DNA of 64,000 nt, from NCBI RefSeq assembly GCF_039530945.1, contig NZ_BAAAPC010000004.1, positions 62,001 to 126,000 of the forward strand, written 5' to 3'. The first letter of the stretch is position 1. Each line of letters opens with the position of its first letter. Shown here one piece after another: positions 1 to 8,609 of the stretch. A program made the position numbers and the translations under genes. The notes below the pieces were generated by a model. It was not told the origin of the DNA and searched no databases. It saw only the letters and a program-made list of their open reading frames with translations. The DNA is from Nocardiopsis_C rhodophaea (GTDB lineage: Bacteria; Actinomycetota; Actinomycetes; Streptosporangiales; Streptosporangiaceae).

Positions 1-705
1 CACATCGTCCCCCCGGAGTACACCGACGACCCCGGCGGGTACGTCGACCTCGTCACCGGCCCCATGCTGGACGCCTGCGCCCCGCACGCGCGCTGGATCG
101 ACGTGTTCTGCGAACGCGGCGCGTTCGACGAGGAGGCGTCGCGGCGTATCCTCGCCGCCGGACAGGGGCGGGGGCTGCGCGCGCGTGTGCACGGCAACCA
201 GCTCGGCGCAGGGCCGGGCGTGCGGCTGGCCGTCGAGGTCGGCGCCGCCTCGGTGGACCACTGCACCTACCTGACCGGCGACGACGTGGACGCCCTCGCC
301 CAGTCGGCCAAGAGCGGCGACGGCACGGTCGCCACCCTCCTCCCCGGCGTGGACTTCTCCACCCGCCAGCCCTACCCCGATGCCCGCGCCCTGCTCGACG
401 CCGGTGCGACGGTCGCCCTGGCCGGGGACTGCAACCCCGGCTCCTGTTTCACCTCCAGCATCGCCTTCTGTATCGCCCTGGCGGTGCGGGAGATGCGGAT
501 GACCCCCGACGAGGCGCTGTGGGCGGCGACCGCGGGCGGAGCGCGCGCCCTGCGCCGCACCGACGTGGGCCACCTGGGTGTCGGCGCCCGCGCCGATCTC
601 GCGCTACTGGACGCGCCCAACCACATCTACCTCGCCTACCGCCCCGGCGTCCCCCAGGTCGCCGCGGTGTGGAAGGACGGGGAGATCGTCAGCGGCCGCC
701 CCTGA
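1..705 (+). CDS. hutI: Imidazolonepropionase, 3' part (5' end outside window)
   Basis: The reading frame is open from base 1, so the N-terminus and the first metal-binding histidines lie outside the window; 234 residues are visible. HutI hydrolyses imidazolone-5-propionate to N-formimino-L-glutamate in cytoplasmic histidine degradation. The visible part carries the amidohydrolase-barrel motifs of the family: RVHGNQLG near residue 62 (metal-ligand His; the usual following acidic residue reads Gln, as I recall from actinobacterial members), VDHCTYL near 87, AGDCNPGS near 140 (metal-ligand Asp), and the late ARADLALLDAPNH stretch followed by a short C-terminal strand. Family length is about 400 residues. 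Other hut genes would be expected upstream. No clear terminator follows. Confidence 0.85.
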   Translation, partial: HIVPPEYTDDPGGYVDLVTGPMLDACAPHARWIDVFCERGAFDEEASRRILAAGQGRGLRARVHGNQLGAGPGVRLAVEVGAASVDHCTYLTGDDVDALAQSAKSGDGTVATLLPGVDFSTRQPYPDARALLDAGATVALAGDCNPGSCFTSSIAFCIALAVREMRMTPDEALWAATAGGARALRRTDVGHLGVGARADLALLDAPNHIYLAYRPGVPQVAAVWKDGEIVSGRP

Positions 706-945
706 GCACGGCCGTCACTCCCGGGATCTTCCGTCACTCCACGTCACTCCCTGCCCCGGGGGAACAGCACCTCGCACCGGCGCAATCCCCGACACCGCAA
801 CGGTTCCGGGTTGATGGCGACGCTAACCTCCCCGTAGCCTGCCGGAAACATAGGGTAAGCAGACTCGGAGCGACTCGGCGCATTTCTACCGCCGATCCAA
901 CGCCGTATCGCGGTGGGAATGCGCCCATCTGAAGAGGGAGTGCTC

Positions 946-2046
946 ATGACCCTGTGGCGGATCCGAACGGTCGTCGACGACCGGCCAGGTCAGCTCGCCG
1001 GGGTGGTCGAGACGATGGCCGCCCACGGCGGAAACATCGTGGGCCTGTCCATCCACACCGACGCCGCCGGGGTGGTCGATGAGTTCATCGTCGACATCCC
1101 CGGAGAGCACCACTCGCTGCTGCGCGCGGTCAGTCAGCGCAGCGTCACGGACTCCGTGATCGCCGTCCCCGCCGAGCGCCGCGAAGTAGGCGACGACGTC
1201 ACCCGCGGCCTCCTGCTCACCGCGCGGCTGCAGCGCGAACCCAACCGGCTGCCCGAGGCGCTGGCCGAGCTCCTGCTCGCCGACGATGGCCGGTGGACCA
1301 ACCTCACCCAGCCCGTGCCCGAGTTCCCCGAGGAACCCGAGAGCACCCTGCTGGTGCCGGTCGGCCCGCTGCGCGGCGTCCGGCTGCGCCGCGAGGACCA
1401 GCCGTTCACCTGGACCGAGTCGGCCCGCGCCGACGCCCTGGTCCGCTCCGTGCTCCCGTCGGCGGGTCCCGCTCCCACCGACGGCGCCGTCGTCACCCAC
1501 CACGGCACCGACATCTACGTCTGGCAGGTGGGGGCCGGGGACGCCGCCGCCCTGCAGCGCCTGCACCGGCGCTGCTCGGCGGAGACGACGCGCCGCCGCT
1601 ACCTCTCCAACGTGCGCGAGCTCAGCCCGCGGATGCTCGGCGTCTTCTGCGACCCCGAACGCGGCCTGACCCTGGCCGCGCGGTCGCTCAAGGGCGGTGA
1701 ACCCGTCGCCCTGGCCCACCTGATGTACACGCTCGATCCCGGGGTGGGGGAGATCGCGTTCCTCGTCGAGGACGCCTGGCAGGGAACGGGGGTCGGGACG
1801 GCCCTCGCACGGGCACTGACCGCGATCGCCGCCGACTGGGGGCTCGCGGAAGTCCGCGCCGAGACCACGCCGGGCAACCGGTCGATGCTGCGGATCATGC
1901 GACGGCTGGGCGCCTCGGTGAGCCCGCCGCGCCAGGGTGTCGTCCAGGCCCGGCTGCCGGTCGCGGGGACGGTGCCGTCGCGTCGGCCCGGGCGGTTGAT
2001 GACCCTGATGAGCCAGTCCGGAGCGCCCGGCGGCCCCATGGGCTGA
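946..2046 (+). CDS. ACT domain - GNAT acetyltransferase fusion protein
   Basis: 366 residues. The ATG at 946 is preferred over an in-frame ATG at 913 because a purine-rich site (GAAGAGGGAG) ends 5 bases before it. Residues 1-75 form an ACT fold (TLWRIRTVVDDRPGQLAGVV), the ligand-sensing module usual for amino-acid control. A linker of about 110 residues follows. The C-terminal part (about 190-340) is a GNAT domain with the acetyl-CoA loop QGTGVGTAL and a following LRIMRRLGAS helix. This architecture suggests a protein or small-molecule acetyltransferase allosterically tuned by an amino acid; substrate unknown. It is monocistronic and convergent with the permease downstream, sharing the palindromic terminator at 2124. 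Confidence 0.75.
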   Translation: MTLWRIRTVVDDRPGQLAGVVETMAAHGGNIVGLSIHTDAAGVVDEFIVDIPGEHHSLLRAVSQRSVTDSVIAVPAERREVGDDVTRGLLLTARLQREPNRLPEALAELLLADDGRWTNLTQPVPEFPEEPESTLLVPVGPLRGVRLRREDQPFTWTESARADALVRSVLPSAGPAPTDGAVVTHHGTDIYVWQVGAGDAAALQRLHRRCSAETTRRRYLSNVRELSPRMLGVFCDPERGLTLAARSLKGGEPVALAHLMYTLDPGVGEIAFLVEDAWQGTGVGTALARALTAIAADWGLAEVRAETTPGNRSMLRIMRRLGASVSPPRQGVVQARLPVAGTVPSRRPGRLMTLMSQSGAPGGPMG

Positions 2047-2123
2047 CGGCGGGGGCCGGGCGGAAGGTCGCCACCGGGCCGCGACAGGACCAACCAGGAC
2101 GATGAGAAGACGAGAAGAACACG

Positions 2124-2157
2124 AGGCGGGGTCCGCGCCATGGCGCGGACCCCGCCT
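2124..2157. terminator. Bidirectional terminator, perfect 34-bp palindrome
   Basis: A perfect palindrome centred on CCATGG (arms AGGCGGGGTCCGCGCCA and complement) lies between two convergent genes ending at 2046 and 2191. It ends in CCTTTC on the + strand and has A-rich flanks on the other side, so it can serve both genes. Confidence 0.8.
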
Positions 2158-2190
2158 TTCGACCGTGCGTGAGCGGTGGGACCGGGAGCC

Positions 2191-3729
2191 TCAGCCGCCG
2201 GTACCGCCAGCACCCCCGGTGCTGGCAGTGGGCCCGCTTCCGACCGGCTCGGGCGTGGCGGCGCCCTCCCGCTCGGCGCGGCCCACACGGCTGTTGCGCA
2301 TGCCGTAGGCGAGGTAGATGACCACACCCACCGCCATCCACACCAGGAAGCGGATCCAGGTGTCGACGGTCAGGTTGACCATCAGCCACGCGCAGGCCAG
2401 GGCCGCGATGATCGGGAGCACCGGGACCCACGGGGCGCGGAAGGCGCGCGGCAGGTCCGGTCGGCTCCTGCGGAGGACGATCACGCCGATGGACACGATC
2501 ACGAACGCGAACAGCGTCCCGATGTTGACCATCTCCTCCAGCGTGCCGATCGGCACCAGTCCGGCCAGGACGGCGACGACGACCGTGGTGACGATGTTCA
2601 TCACGTAGGGCGTGCCGAAGCGCGGGTGCGACTTGGACAGCCCGCGCGGCAGCAGCCCGTCGCGCGACATCGCGAACCCGACCCGGGCCTGGCCCATCAT
2701 GAGGACCAGGATGACCGTCGTGATACCGATGACGCCGCCCAGCGAGATGATCGAGCCCGCCCAGTCGGCACCGACCGCGCGGAACGCCTCGGCGAGCGGG
2801 GCGGGGGTGTCCAGCTCGGCGTAGGGGCGCATGCCCGTGATGACCGCGGAGACGGCCATATAGAGGAGCGTGACGATGATCAGGGAGCCGAAGATGCCGA
2901 TCGGCATGTCGCGCTTGGGCTTCTTGGTCTCCTCCGCGGTCGTGGCGACGACGTCGAAGCCGATGAAGGCGAAGAACACGACCGAGGCGGCGGTGATCAC
3001 GCCCCAGAGGCCGTACTGGCTCGGCTCCAGGCCGAACACGACGTGGGTGAGCGGCTCGTGCCCGATCGACGTCTCCTGGGCGGGGACCGCGTGCGGCGCG
3101 GGGATGAACGGCGTCCAGTTGGCGGCCTTCACATAGAAGGCGCCGACGCCGATGATCAGCAGCACGATGCCGACCTTGATGGCGACGATGACCATCGACA
3201 CCCGCCCGGAGAGCTTGGTGCCGAGCGTGCTGAGGACACCGAGGACGATCACGATGAGGATCGCGCCGGCGTTCACCGTCCACCCGCCGACGTCGAACGA
3301 GGTGGGGATGCCGCTCAGGTCGCTCGCGTAGCCGGACCAGCCCACCGCGACCACCGATGCGGCCAGGGTGAACTCCAGGATCAGGTCCCAGCCGATGATC
3401 CAGGCGAGGAACTCGCCCAGCGCCGCGTAGCCGAACGTGTAGGCGCTGCCGGCCACCGGGACGGTGGAGGCGAACTCCGCGTAGCACATGGCGGCGAGGC
3501 CGCACACGAGTCCGGCGATGAGGAACGCCAGGACGATCGCGGGACCCGCGTTCTCCGCGGCCTGCCGTCCGGTGACGACGAAGATGCCGGTACCGATGAT
3601 GACACCGATGCCGAAGATGATCAGGTCGAACCCGTTGAGGTCCTTCTTGAGCTGGTGCCCGGGCTCATCGGTGTCCCGGATCGACTGCTCGATGCTCTTG
3701 GTGCGCGCGAGACTGCGCAGGATGCTCAA
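2191..3729 (-). CDS. APC-superfamily amino acid permease (CAT/YfnA type)
   Basis: 512 residues, about 12-14 hydrophobic segments, inner membrane. The first segment carries the APC signature IGVIIGTGIF at residues 41-50 after a cytoplasmic N-terminus ending in LKKDLNGFD, as in cationic amino acid transporters. A conserved VFFAFIGFDVVATTAEETKKP stretch lies mid-protein, and the tail is Gly/Thr-rich. The start codon is TTG, supported by a GGAGG site six bases upstream. Substrate cannot be fixed from sequence; basic or branched amino acids are usual. It is monocistronic, with overlapping inverted repeats in its upstream region. Confidence 0.85.
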   Translation of the reverse strand: MSILRSLARTKSIEQSIRDTDEPGHQLKKDLNGFDLIIFGIGVIIGTGIFVVTGRQAAENAGPAIVLAFLIAGLVCGLAAMCYAEFASTVPVAGSAYTFGYAALGEFLAWIIGWDLILEFTLAASVVAVGWSGYASDLSGIPTSFDVGGWTVNAGAILIVIVLGVLSTLGTKLSGRVSMVIVAIKVGIVLLIIGVGAFYVKAANWTPFIPAPHAVPAQETSIGHEPLTHVVFGLEPSQYGLWGVITAASVVFFAFIGFDVVATTAEETKKPKRDMPIGIFGSLIIVTLLYMAVSAVITGMRPYAELDTPAPLAEAFRAVGADWAGSIISLGGVIGITTVILVLMMGQARVGFAMSRDGLLPRGLSKSHPRFGTPYVMNIVTTVVVAVLAGLVPIGTLEEMVNIGTLFAFVIVSIGVIVLRRSRPDLPRAFRAPWVPVLPIIAALACAWLMVNLTVDTWIRFLVWMAVGVVIYLAYGMRNSRVGRAEREGAATPEPVGSGPTASTGGAGGTGG

Positions 3730-3818
3730 GAGCGCCTCCGTGCCCGTACTTGGCCCTTGTGGGGCGAGTGGGATGAATGATGAATAACGTCGGGTGATCT
3801 TACCGGGGATTTAACCCG

Positions 3819-3861
3819 CGCTAATACGCACCGTTTAGCGAGGGGTGAGCTAGACGGTGCG
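3819..3861. promoter_or_regulatory. Overlapping inverted repeats upstream of the permease
   Basis: Two nested dyads lie 90-130 bases upstream of the permease start: CGCTAA/TTAGCG (3819-3824 and 3835-3840) and CGCACCGT/ACGGTGCG (3827-3834 and 3854-3861). They could be alternative RNA hairpins or an operator. The rest of 3730-4021 shows no gene. Confidence 0.35.
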
Positions 3862-4021
3862 GTCGGAGAGCCTAGATGAAGCTTCGCAGCCTGCATAGAG
3901 CAAACACGTTTAGCCGAACTTCATGTCATGCTCGCGCGTCACCTCGGCCTGGGCGCGTCGGCGCTGATCAGCGGAGGCCGGGCTCGGCGTGCCGGGGAGG
4001 GGCCGGCCGGAGGATGCCGGA

Positions 4022-4073
4022 GCACGCAAAAGCCGGTGCCGCGCCTGCAGGCGCGGCACCGGCTTTTGCGTGC
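4022..4073. terminator. Perfect 52-bp palindrome, strong terminator
   Basis: Two 24-base arms flank TGCA, itself palindromic, so the whole 52 bases are self-complementary. The arms contain AAAAGCCGGTGCCGCGCC and its complement, giving a T-rich stretch on either strand. It lies 12 bases beyond the stop of the minus-strand gene at 4086. Confidence 0.8.
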
Positions 4074-4085
4074 GGGGTCGAAAGG

Positions 4086-4370
4086 TCAGGCGTCGGTGGA
4101 GGCCTCGGCCGACGACCCGTTGTCCGCGGCATCCTCGGGGGCGGCGGACTTGGTGCCGGTCTTCTTGGTGGCGCGGCGCTTCTTCACCGGGCGGGAGTAG
4201 TCGACCAGCGGCTCGTAGCGGGTCTCGTGCTCCTTCTTGCACTCGGCGCAGGCGTCGACCTCGCGGACGGTGCCCTCCCAGGCGAACTGGATGATGTCAG
4301 TCGCCTCGACCTTCTCCTCGCGGAGTGCGTGCGGATCGCAGTACTTGAGCGTGAAGACCTCGGTAACCAC
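4086..4370 (-). CDS. Small conserved Cys/His protein, possible zinc binding
   Basis: 94 residues from a GTG at 4370 with GAAGGGA about 10 bases upstream; an in-frame ATG at 4424 would add 18 residues without a ribosome site. Residues C11-x2-H14 and C41-x2-C44 with H48 look like a treble-clef-like zinc site. The N-terminal half is a compact mixed fold (TEVFTLKYCDPHALREE), and the tail (about 58-94) is a disordered Lys-rich then acidic Ala/Ser segment. I do not recognise a named family. It is probably an actinobacterial phage-derived or nucleoid-associated small protein, but function is unknown. It ends just before a very strong terminator, so it is a real transcription unit. Confidence 0.65.
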   Translation of the reverse strand: MVTEVFTLKYCDPHALREEKVEATDIIQFAWEGTVREVDACAECKKEHETRYEPLVDYSRPVKKRRATKKTGTKSAAPEDAADNGSSAEASTDA

Positions 4371-4631
4371 GGCGGTGGCATCCCTTCGGTAGTCGGTATG
4401 GGGACTGGTGCCCAGATCATACACGTGTTCGAAGGGTCCGTAGGGGTTATGGCGGACCGATTCTCGGGGCCGGACGCGCGGCGAGTGCGGGCGATGGGGC
4501 CCTCGGGAAGCCTAGCGAAGTCCGGGGCTGAGCCGGGGCGGGCGAACAGGGTATGGCAAGGGGATATGAGTCACGCCTGTGTGGCGACGGACACGTGTTG
4601 CGTCTGAGTACGTTGAATACGATGTAACTTC

Positions 4632-4651
4632 CAAGGAAGATTCTTTCCTTG
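4632..4651. promoter_or_regulatory. Inverted repeat upstream of the DoxX gene
   Basis: CAAGGAA-N6-TTCCTTG in an unusually AT-rich patch (4616-4665), 77 bases before the doxX start. It is a candidate operator or core promoter region. Nothing else is visible in 4425-4727. Confidence 0.4.
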
Positions 4652-4727
4652 TAATTCCCTGTTTCCGGGGATGCGGGTGGATCGCCGCCCGCGCCTGTCC
4701 CCGACACCGACTCATGGAGAGAGACCG

Positions 4728-5177
4728 ATGCCAGGACAGACTCTGCCGGCGAGGGCCCTGCTGGCCGACATCACCACCCTGCTCGCGCGCATCGCCATCG
4801 GCGCCGCCTTTATCATCCACGGGCTGCAGAAGCTCGGCATGGGGGTGGAGGCAACCGCCGGCTTCTTCCGGGACCACGGTGTCCCCATGCCGGAGATCGC
4901 CGCGATCGTGGCCATCGTCATCGAGGTCGGCGGCGGAACCGCGCTGCTGATCGGCTTCGCCCTGCCGGTCGTCGGCGTGCTACTGGCGCTCCAGATGGCC
5001 AGCGCTATCTTCTTCGTCCACTTGGGGCAGCCGTTCGTCTCGGCCGAGGGGGGACCCAGCTTCGAGCTTCCGCTGGTAATGGGGGCCGCATCGCTCGCGC
5101 TCGGCTTTGCCGGCGGGGGCCTCGCGGTCGACCGGTTCCTGCCGTGGGGTGCACGGACCATGCAAGTCCGCGCCTGA
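4728..5177 (+). CDS. DoxX family membrane protein
   Basis: 149 residues with four hydrophobic helices. The N-terminal LLARIAIGAAFIIHGLQKL is the DoxX hallmark, followed by FFRDHGVPMP, then IVIEVGGGTALLIGF, then the C-terminal pair of helices. The ATG at 4728 has GGAGAG seven bases upstream; an upstream in-frame ATG at 4671 lacks one. DoxX proteins act in the cytoplasmic membrane in redox or thiol homeostasis, but the substrate of this member is unknown. It stands alone, with no operon partner within 900 bases. Confidence 0.85.
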   Translation: MPGQTLPARALLADITTLLARIAIGAAFIIHGLQKLGMGVEATAGFFRDHGVPMPEIAAIVAIVIEVGGGTALLIGFALPVVGVLLALQMASAIFFVHLGQPFVSAEGGPSFELPLVMGAASLALGFAGGGLAVDRFLPWGARTMQVRA

Positions 5178-5749
5178 AGGGGGCGGGGCCGTGCTCCCGC
5201 CGCGCGCCGCCGGGTGCGCCCGGCGCGAGATCGGCCCGCCTCCGCGCGGGCGTGAGACGCCACTGCTGTCGGTGCCACACCGTGCGCGTCCCTGCCTTCG
5301 CTCATCACCGCAGCCATCCCAGCGACAGGGCAGCCGACCGGTGAGCAGCCGCGAGAACCGATCGCCCCGCACGACGTCGGCCCACGGCGTGCGGGGCGAC
5401 GACGCGCCGCTGTTGGCTGGCGGGGCGGGGAAGTGCGCTGGCTCCGCTGGGCGGCCTGGCCCGCTTTCGTCGGTGTTCGGTGCTGGAAAGCGGCCGCGAC
5501 GGCCGGCGGGGTGGCGGCTGCCTCTCGACCACTGGTAGGGCCCGGGCAGGTGAGCGCCGGGGAGCGCCCACCGCGGAGCTTTTCGGGTGGAGCGGGGCAG
5601 GAGACGACGAGGGAGGCGGGGCGGGGCGCCCGGGTCGGCTTCCGGGCGGCCCCGAGGGGCGGGTCAGCGCTGCCCGTACCCCCGGTCAGCGGTGATCACG
5701 GCGAACGTCCTCGGTTCTGGCCCTTTCCGGCCCTTGGTCTCCATGGGTC

Positions 5750-5900
5750 GTTGCACCGAGGAACTGGTCGAGGACTTCGGCGGGGCTGCGCCAGTCCGGG
5801 TTCTGGCGGCATCGGCCGACGGCTCCTTCCCCAGGGTGATCGCGTTCCTCCTCCGCGTGCCGTTCCCGGACAGCTTCCGGGGGCAGGGCCGCCAGCGATG
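5750..5900 (-). pseudogene. Possible IS30-like transposase C-terminal relic
   Basis: On the minus strand a short stretch (5752-5802) reads NPDWRSPAEVLDQFLGA. This resembles the end of IS30-family transposases, where a sequence of the type RKTLxWRTPAEVL follows the catalytic core. No Asp/Glu catalytic region, intact frame or terminal inverted repeats can be seen around it. If real, it is an eroded 3' fragment. Confidence 0.3.
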
Positions 5901-6041
5901 TGCCGCGGATGATCCGGAACCCCGGAAATTTATCAGGTCGATTTGCGAATATGGACCCGACGGAACCTGATTCGCGTATAACGTGTTCCACCACCCCGAT
6001 CGATACCGATGTGTGCGGGAGGCACGTGCGCACGGAGGTCG

Positions 6042-6053
6042 ATCGGTACCGAT
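6042..6053. promoter_or_regulatory. 12-bp palindrome upstream of DUF485/actP
   Basis: ATCGGTACCGAT is perfectly palindromic. A related half (ATCGATACCGAT) lies at 5998-6010, about 40 bases away. It is about 90 bases ahead of the GTG start at 6146 and could be an operator controlling acetate uptake. Confidence 0.4.
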
Positions 6054-6145
6054 ATCGCCCAGGGGAGGGCGAATCGGAAGTAAGGGGGAGGAGTGGACCG
6101 CGGGTCCGCTATGTCTGGTAACTATCCACGTATTGGGGGAGGATC

Positions 6146-6595
6146 GTGGTCGACTATCTCGAAGGAAAGCCCGGGATGGTGCCCGAAGTAAAGGAGGCGG
6201 AGCCGCTCCGCGGCGTTGGTGAACAGCGCGGACGGTCGCAGGGAGCGACCATGTCGGCCGTCTTCGCCTCATGGAATCCGCAATTCGTCACGCTGCGCAG
6301 GCGTTCGATGGCGCAAATGATCATTTTGGTGGCCACCGTTCTGGCGTGGTATCTCGGCTATCTATTTCTGTCCGCCTATCAGCGCGACGTCATGGGCTAC
6401 CAGGTCGTCGGCTCGGTCAATGTCGCGCTCATTGTCGGCGTCGGGCAATTCGTCTCGACATTCTTCATCGCGTGGGCGTACGGGCGCTACACCAGGCGTC
6501 GCCTCGACCCCCTCGCCGAACAGATCCGCACCGGATCCGACAACGGGGACGCGGACACGCGCACCTGCCACGGCGGGAAGGCGGGACGCCCGTGA
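6146..6595 (+). CDS. DUF485 membrane protein, ActP partner
   Basis: 149 residues. The GTG at 6146 follows a GGGGGAGGA site; an ATG at 6251 with AGGGAG upstream is an alternative and would remove a charged 35-residue leader. Two hydrophobic helices follow the basic SWNPQFVTLRRRS segment: MIILVATVLAWYLGYLFLSAY and VALIVGVGQFVSTFFIAWAY, the typical YjcH/DUF485 hairpin. Genes of this family almost always precede an acetate symporter. Here the stop overlaps the actP start (GTGA at 6592-6595), indicating translational coupling. It is presumably a small accessory subunit of the symporter; its mechanistic role is not established. Confidence 0.88.
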   Translation: MVDYLEGKPGMVPEVKEAEPLRGVGEQRGRSQGATMSAVFASWNPQFVTLRRRSMAQMIILVATVLAWYLGYLFLSAYQRDVMGYQVVGSVNVALIVGVGQFVSTFFIAWAYGRYTRRRLDPLAEQIRTGSDNGDADTRTCHGGKAGRP

Positions 6596-8292
6596 CCACC
6601 GCCGAACTCGCCGCGATCCCCGAACGCACCTTCGGCGCCTCCCACGTCTGGACGCTGCTGCTGTGCGCCCTGTTCATCGGCGTGACCCTCGCCATCACCA
6701 TCCGCGCGCGGCGTACCACCCGGGCCGCCGTGGACTTCTACGCGGGCGGGCGCAGTTTCAGCAGCACGCAGAACGGCCTCGCTCTGACCGGGGACTACCT
6801 GTCGGCCGCCTCATTCCTCGGGATCGCGGGCATGATCTCGCTGAAGGGCTACGACGGCTTCCTCTACTCCATCGGCTTCCTGGTGGCGTGGCTTCTGGTA
6901 CTGCCGATGGCGCAGCTGATCCGCAACACCGGCCGCTTCACCCTGGCCGACATACCGGGGTTCCGGATGCGTCGGATGCGGATCCGCCTGGCCTGCGCCA
7001 CGTCCACGGTAACGGTCAGTGTTTTCTACCTGCTCGCCCAAATGGTCGGCGCCGGAGCCCTGGTGACCGTCCTGCTGGGTATCGCCGAGGGCGGGACCTT
7101 CCTCGGCCTGACCGCGTCGCAGGCCAAGACCGGGTCAATCGTCTTCGTCGGCCTGCTGATGATCATCTACGTGATGTATGGCGGCATGAAAGCGGCCACC
7201 TGGCTGCAGATCATCAAGGCGTTCCTGCTGCTGGCCGGAACGCTGCTGATGTCGCTCATGGTGCTGGCGGTGTTCGGCTTCAACGTCAGCGCGCTGCTGG
7301 GCAGCGCCGCCGAGGCCAGCGGCCACGGGCAGGCCTTCCTGGAGCCGGGGCTGCGCTTCGGCGTCGAGGTCCCGGGCGATCCCGCACAGAGCCTGACCAA
7401 CAAGCTCGACCTGTTCAGCCTGGGCATGGCCCTGGTGCTCGGCACCGCGGCGCTGCCCCACATCCTCATCCGCTTCTACACGGTCCCCGATGGCCGCGCC
7501 GCGCGCACGTCGGTCAACCGCACCATCCTGCTGGTGGGCACGTTCTACCTGATGACGCTGGCCCTGGGGTTCGGGGCCGCCGCGCTGGTCGGCCCGGACC
7601 GCATCCGCGCCCAGGACGCCGCGGGCAACACGGCGGTGCCGCTGCTCGCCGAGGAGCTCGGCCGGATCGTCGCGGGGCCGGCGGGCGGCGCGGTGATGCT
7701 CGCGTTCATCAGCTCGGTGGCGCTGGCCACCATCCTCGCGGTCATCGCCAGCCTCACCCTGGCGTCGTCGTCCTCGGTGGCGCACGATGTCTTCGGGCAC
7801 ATCCTCATGTGGGGCCGCCCCCGGGAATCCCAGGAGGTGGGTGTCGCGCGTTTCGCCGCCGTCATGATCGGCCTCGTCGCGATCATCCTGGCGATCCGGG
7901 CGCAGAACCTCAACGTGGCCTTCCTCGTCGGGCTCGCGTTCGCCATCGCCGCCGCCGCCAACCTGCCGGTCATCGTGCTGTCGCTGTTCTGGCGGCGGTT
8001 CAACACCCGGGGCGTGGAGTGGGGGATCTACGGCGGTCTCGGCGCGTCGCTGCTGCTGGTGCTCCTGTCCCCGGTGATGTCGGGCAAGACCGACCCGGCC
8101 ACCGGGGAGAACCTGTCGCTGCTGCCGGAGTGGATCGACATCCAGGTGTTCCCGCTGGAGAACCCCGGCCTGGTGGCCATCCCCCTCGGCTTCGTCTGCG
8201 CCGTTATCGGGACCCTGCTCTCCGACGAGCGCAACGCCACCCGCTTCCAGGAACTGCGGGTCCGCGCGCTCACCGGGCTCGGGGTGCGGTAG
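6592..8292 (+). CDS. actP: Cation/acetate symporter, SSS family
   Basis: 566 residues with about 13 hydrophobic helices. The order is that of ActP/MctC-type sodium:solute symporters: VDFYAGGRSFSSTQNGLALTGDYLSAASFLG near residues 45-80, then YDGFLYSIGFLVAWLL, RNTGRFTLADI, and a LGTAALPHILIRFYTVPD stretch mid-protein. The GTG at 6592 overlaps the upstream stop. It imports acetate, and in relatives pyruvate or propionate, with Na+ or H+ across the cytoplasmic membrane. The C-terminus (about 500-566) retains two helices. No terminator is obvious downstream. Confidence 0.9.
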   Translation: MTTAELAAIPERTFGASHVWTLLLCALFIGVTLAITIRARRTTRAAVDFYAGGRSFSSTQNGLALTGDYLSAASFLGIAGMISLKGYDGFLYSIGFLVAWLLVLPMAQLIRNTGRFTLADIPGFRMRRMRIRLACATSTVTVSVFYLLAQMVGAGALVTVLLGIAEGGTFLGLTASQAKTGSIVFVGLLMIIYVMYGGMKAATWLQIIKAFLLLAGTLLMSLMVLAVFGFNVSALLGSAAEASGHGQAFLEPGLRFGVEVPGDPAQSLTNKLDLFSLGMALVLGTAALPHILIRFYTVPDGRAARTSVNRTILLVGTFYLMTLALGFGAAALVGPDRIRAQDAAGNTAVPLLAEELGRIVAGPAGGAVMLAFISSVALATILAVIASLTLASSSSVAHDVFGHILMWGRPRESQEVGVARFAAVMIGLVAIILAIRAQNLNVAFLVGLAFAIAAAANLPVIVLSLFWRRFNTRGVEWGIYGGLGASLLLVLLSPVMSGKTDPATGENLSLLPEWIDIQVFPLENPGLVAIPLGFVCAVIGTLLSDERNATRFQELRVRALTGLGVR

Positions 8293-8609
8293 GCGGGGCG
8301 GGGTGAGATGACGCGTTGCGTCGCGCCGCTGCGCGGTGGCAACGCCGGCGGTCACCGGCGGGTGCCCAGGGTCGGCCTGCGTTAACCGTTGGCCGACCTG
8401 GGGTGCGCCGGCGTCCGGCCCCCCGCCCGCGGAGCGGTGACGCCGCTCTGTCGGCTGCTGACCGGCACCCAGCCCCCGGAGCTGGCCCGCGGCCGACCCG
8501 TCCACCCCCGGCCGTGGGGACGCTTTGACGGGCGCCGGTCCCTATCGGCGATCCACCGGCGACGACATCACATTGCGCCCGGACGTCGCGCGCCGCCATC
8601 ATCTCCCCC
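8293..8609. other. Intergenic region, no gene seen
   Basis: 317 bases between actP and the GNAT gene. Very GC-rich, with no dyad terminator and no credible short frame with a ribosome site. The last part should contain the GNAT promoter, but no clear -10 is visible. Confidence 0.5.

Larger units (their letters stand above)
5178..6145. other. Gene-poor kilobase
   Basis: 968 bases without a convincing complete gene. It holds a possible transposase relic (5750-5900, minus), a perfect 12-bp dyad (6042-6053) and the promoter region of the following DUF485/actP pair. The open frames across it lack family resemblance and are explained by high GC. Confidence 0.5.

Noticed and set aside
2176..3780. 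A 534-residue plus-strand frame across the permease
   Set aside because: Composition is almost all Asp/His/Arg/Gly repeats typical of antisense translation of hydrophobic codons.
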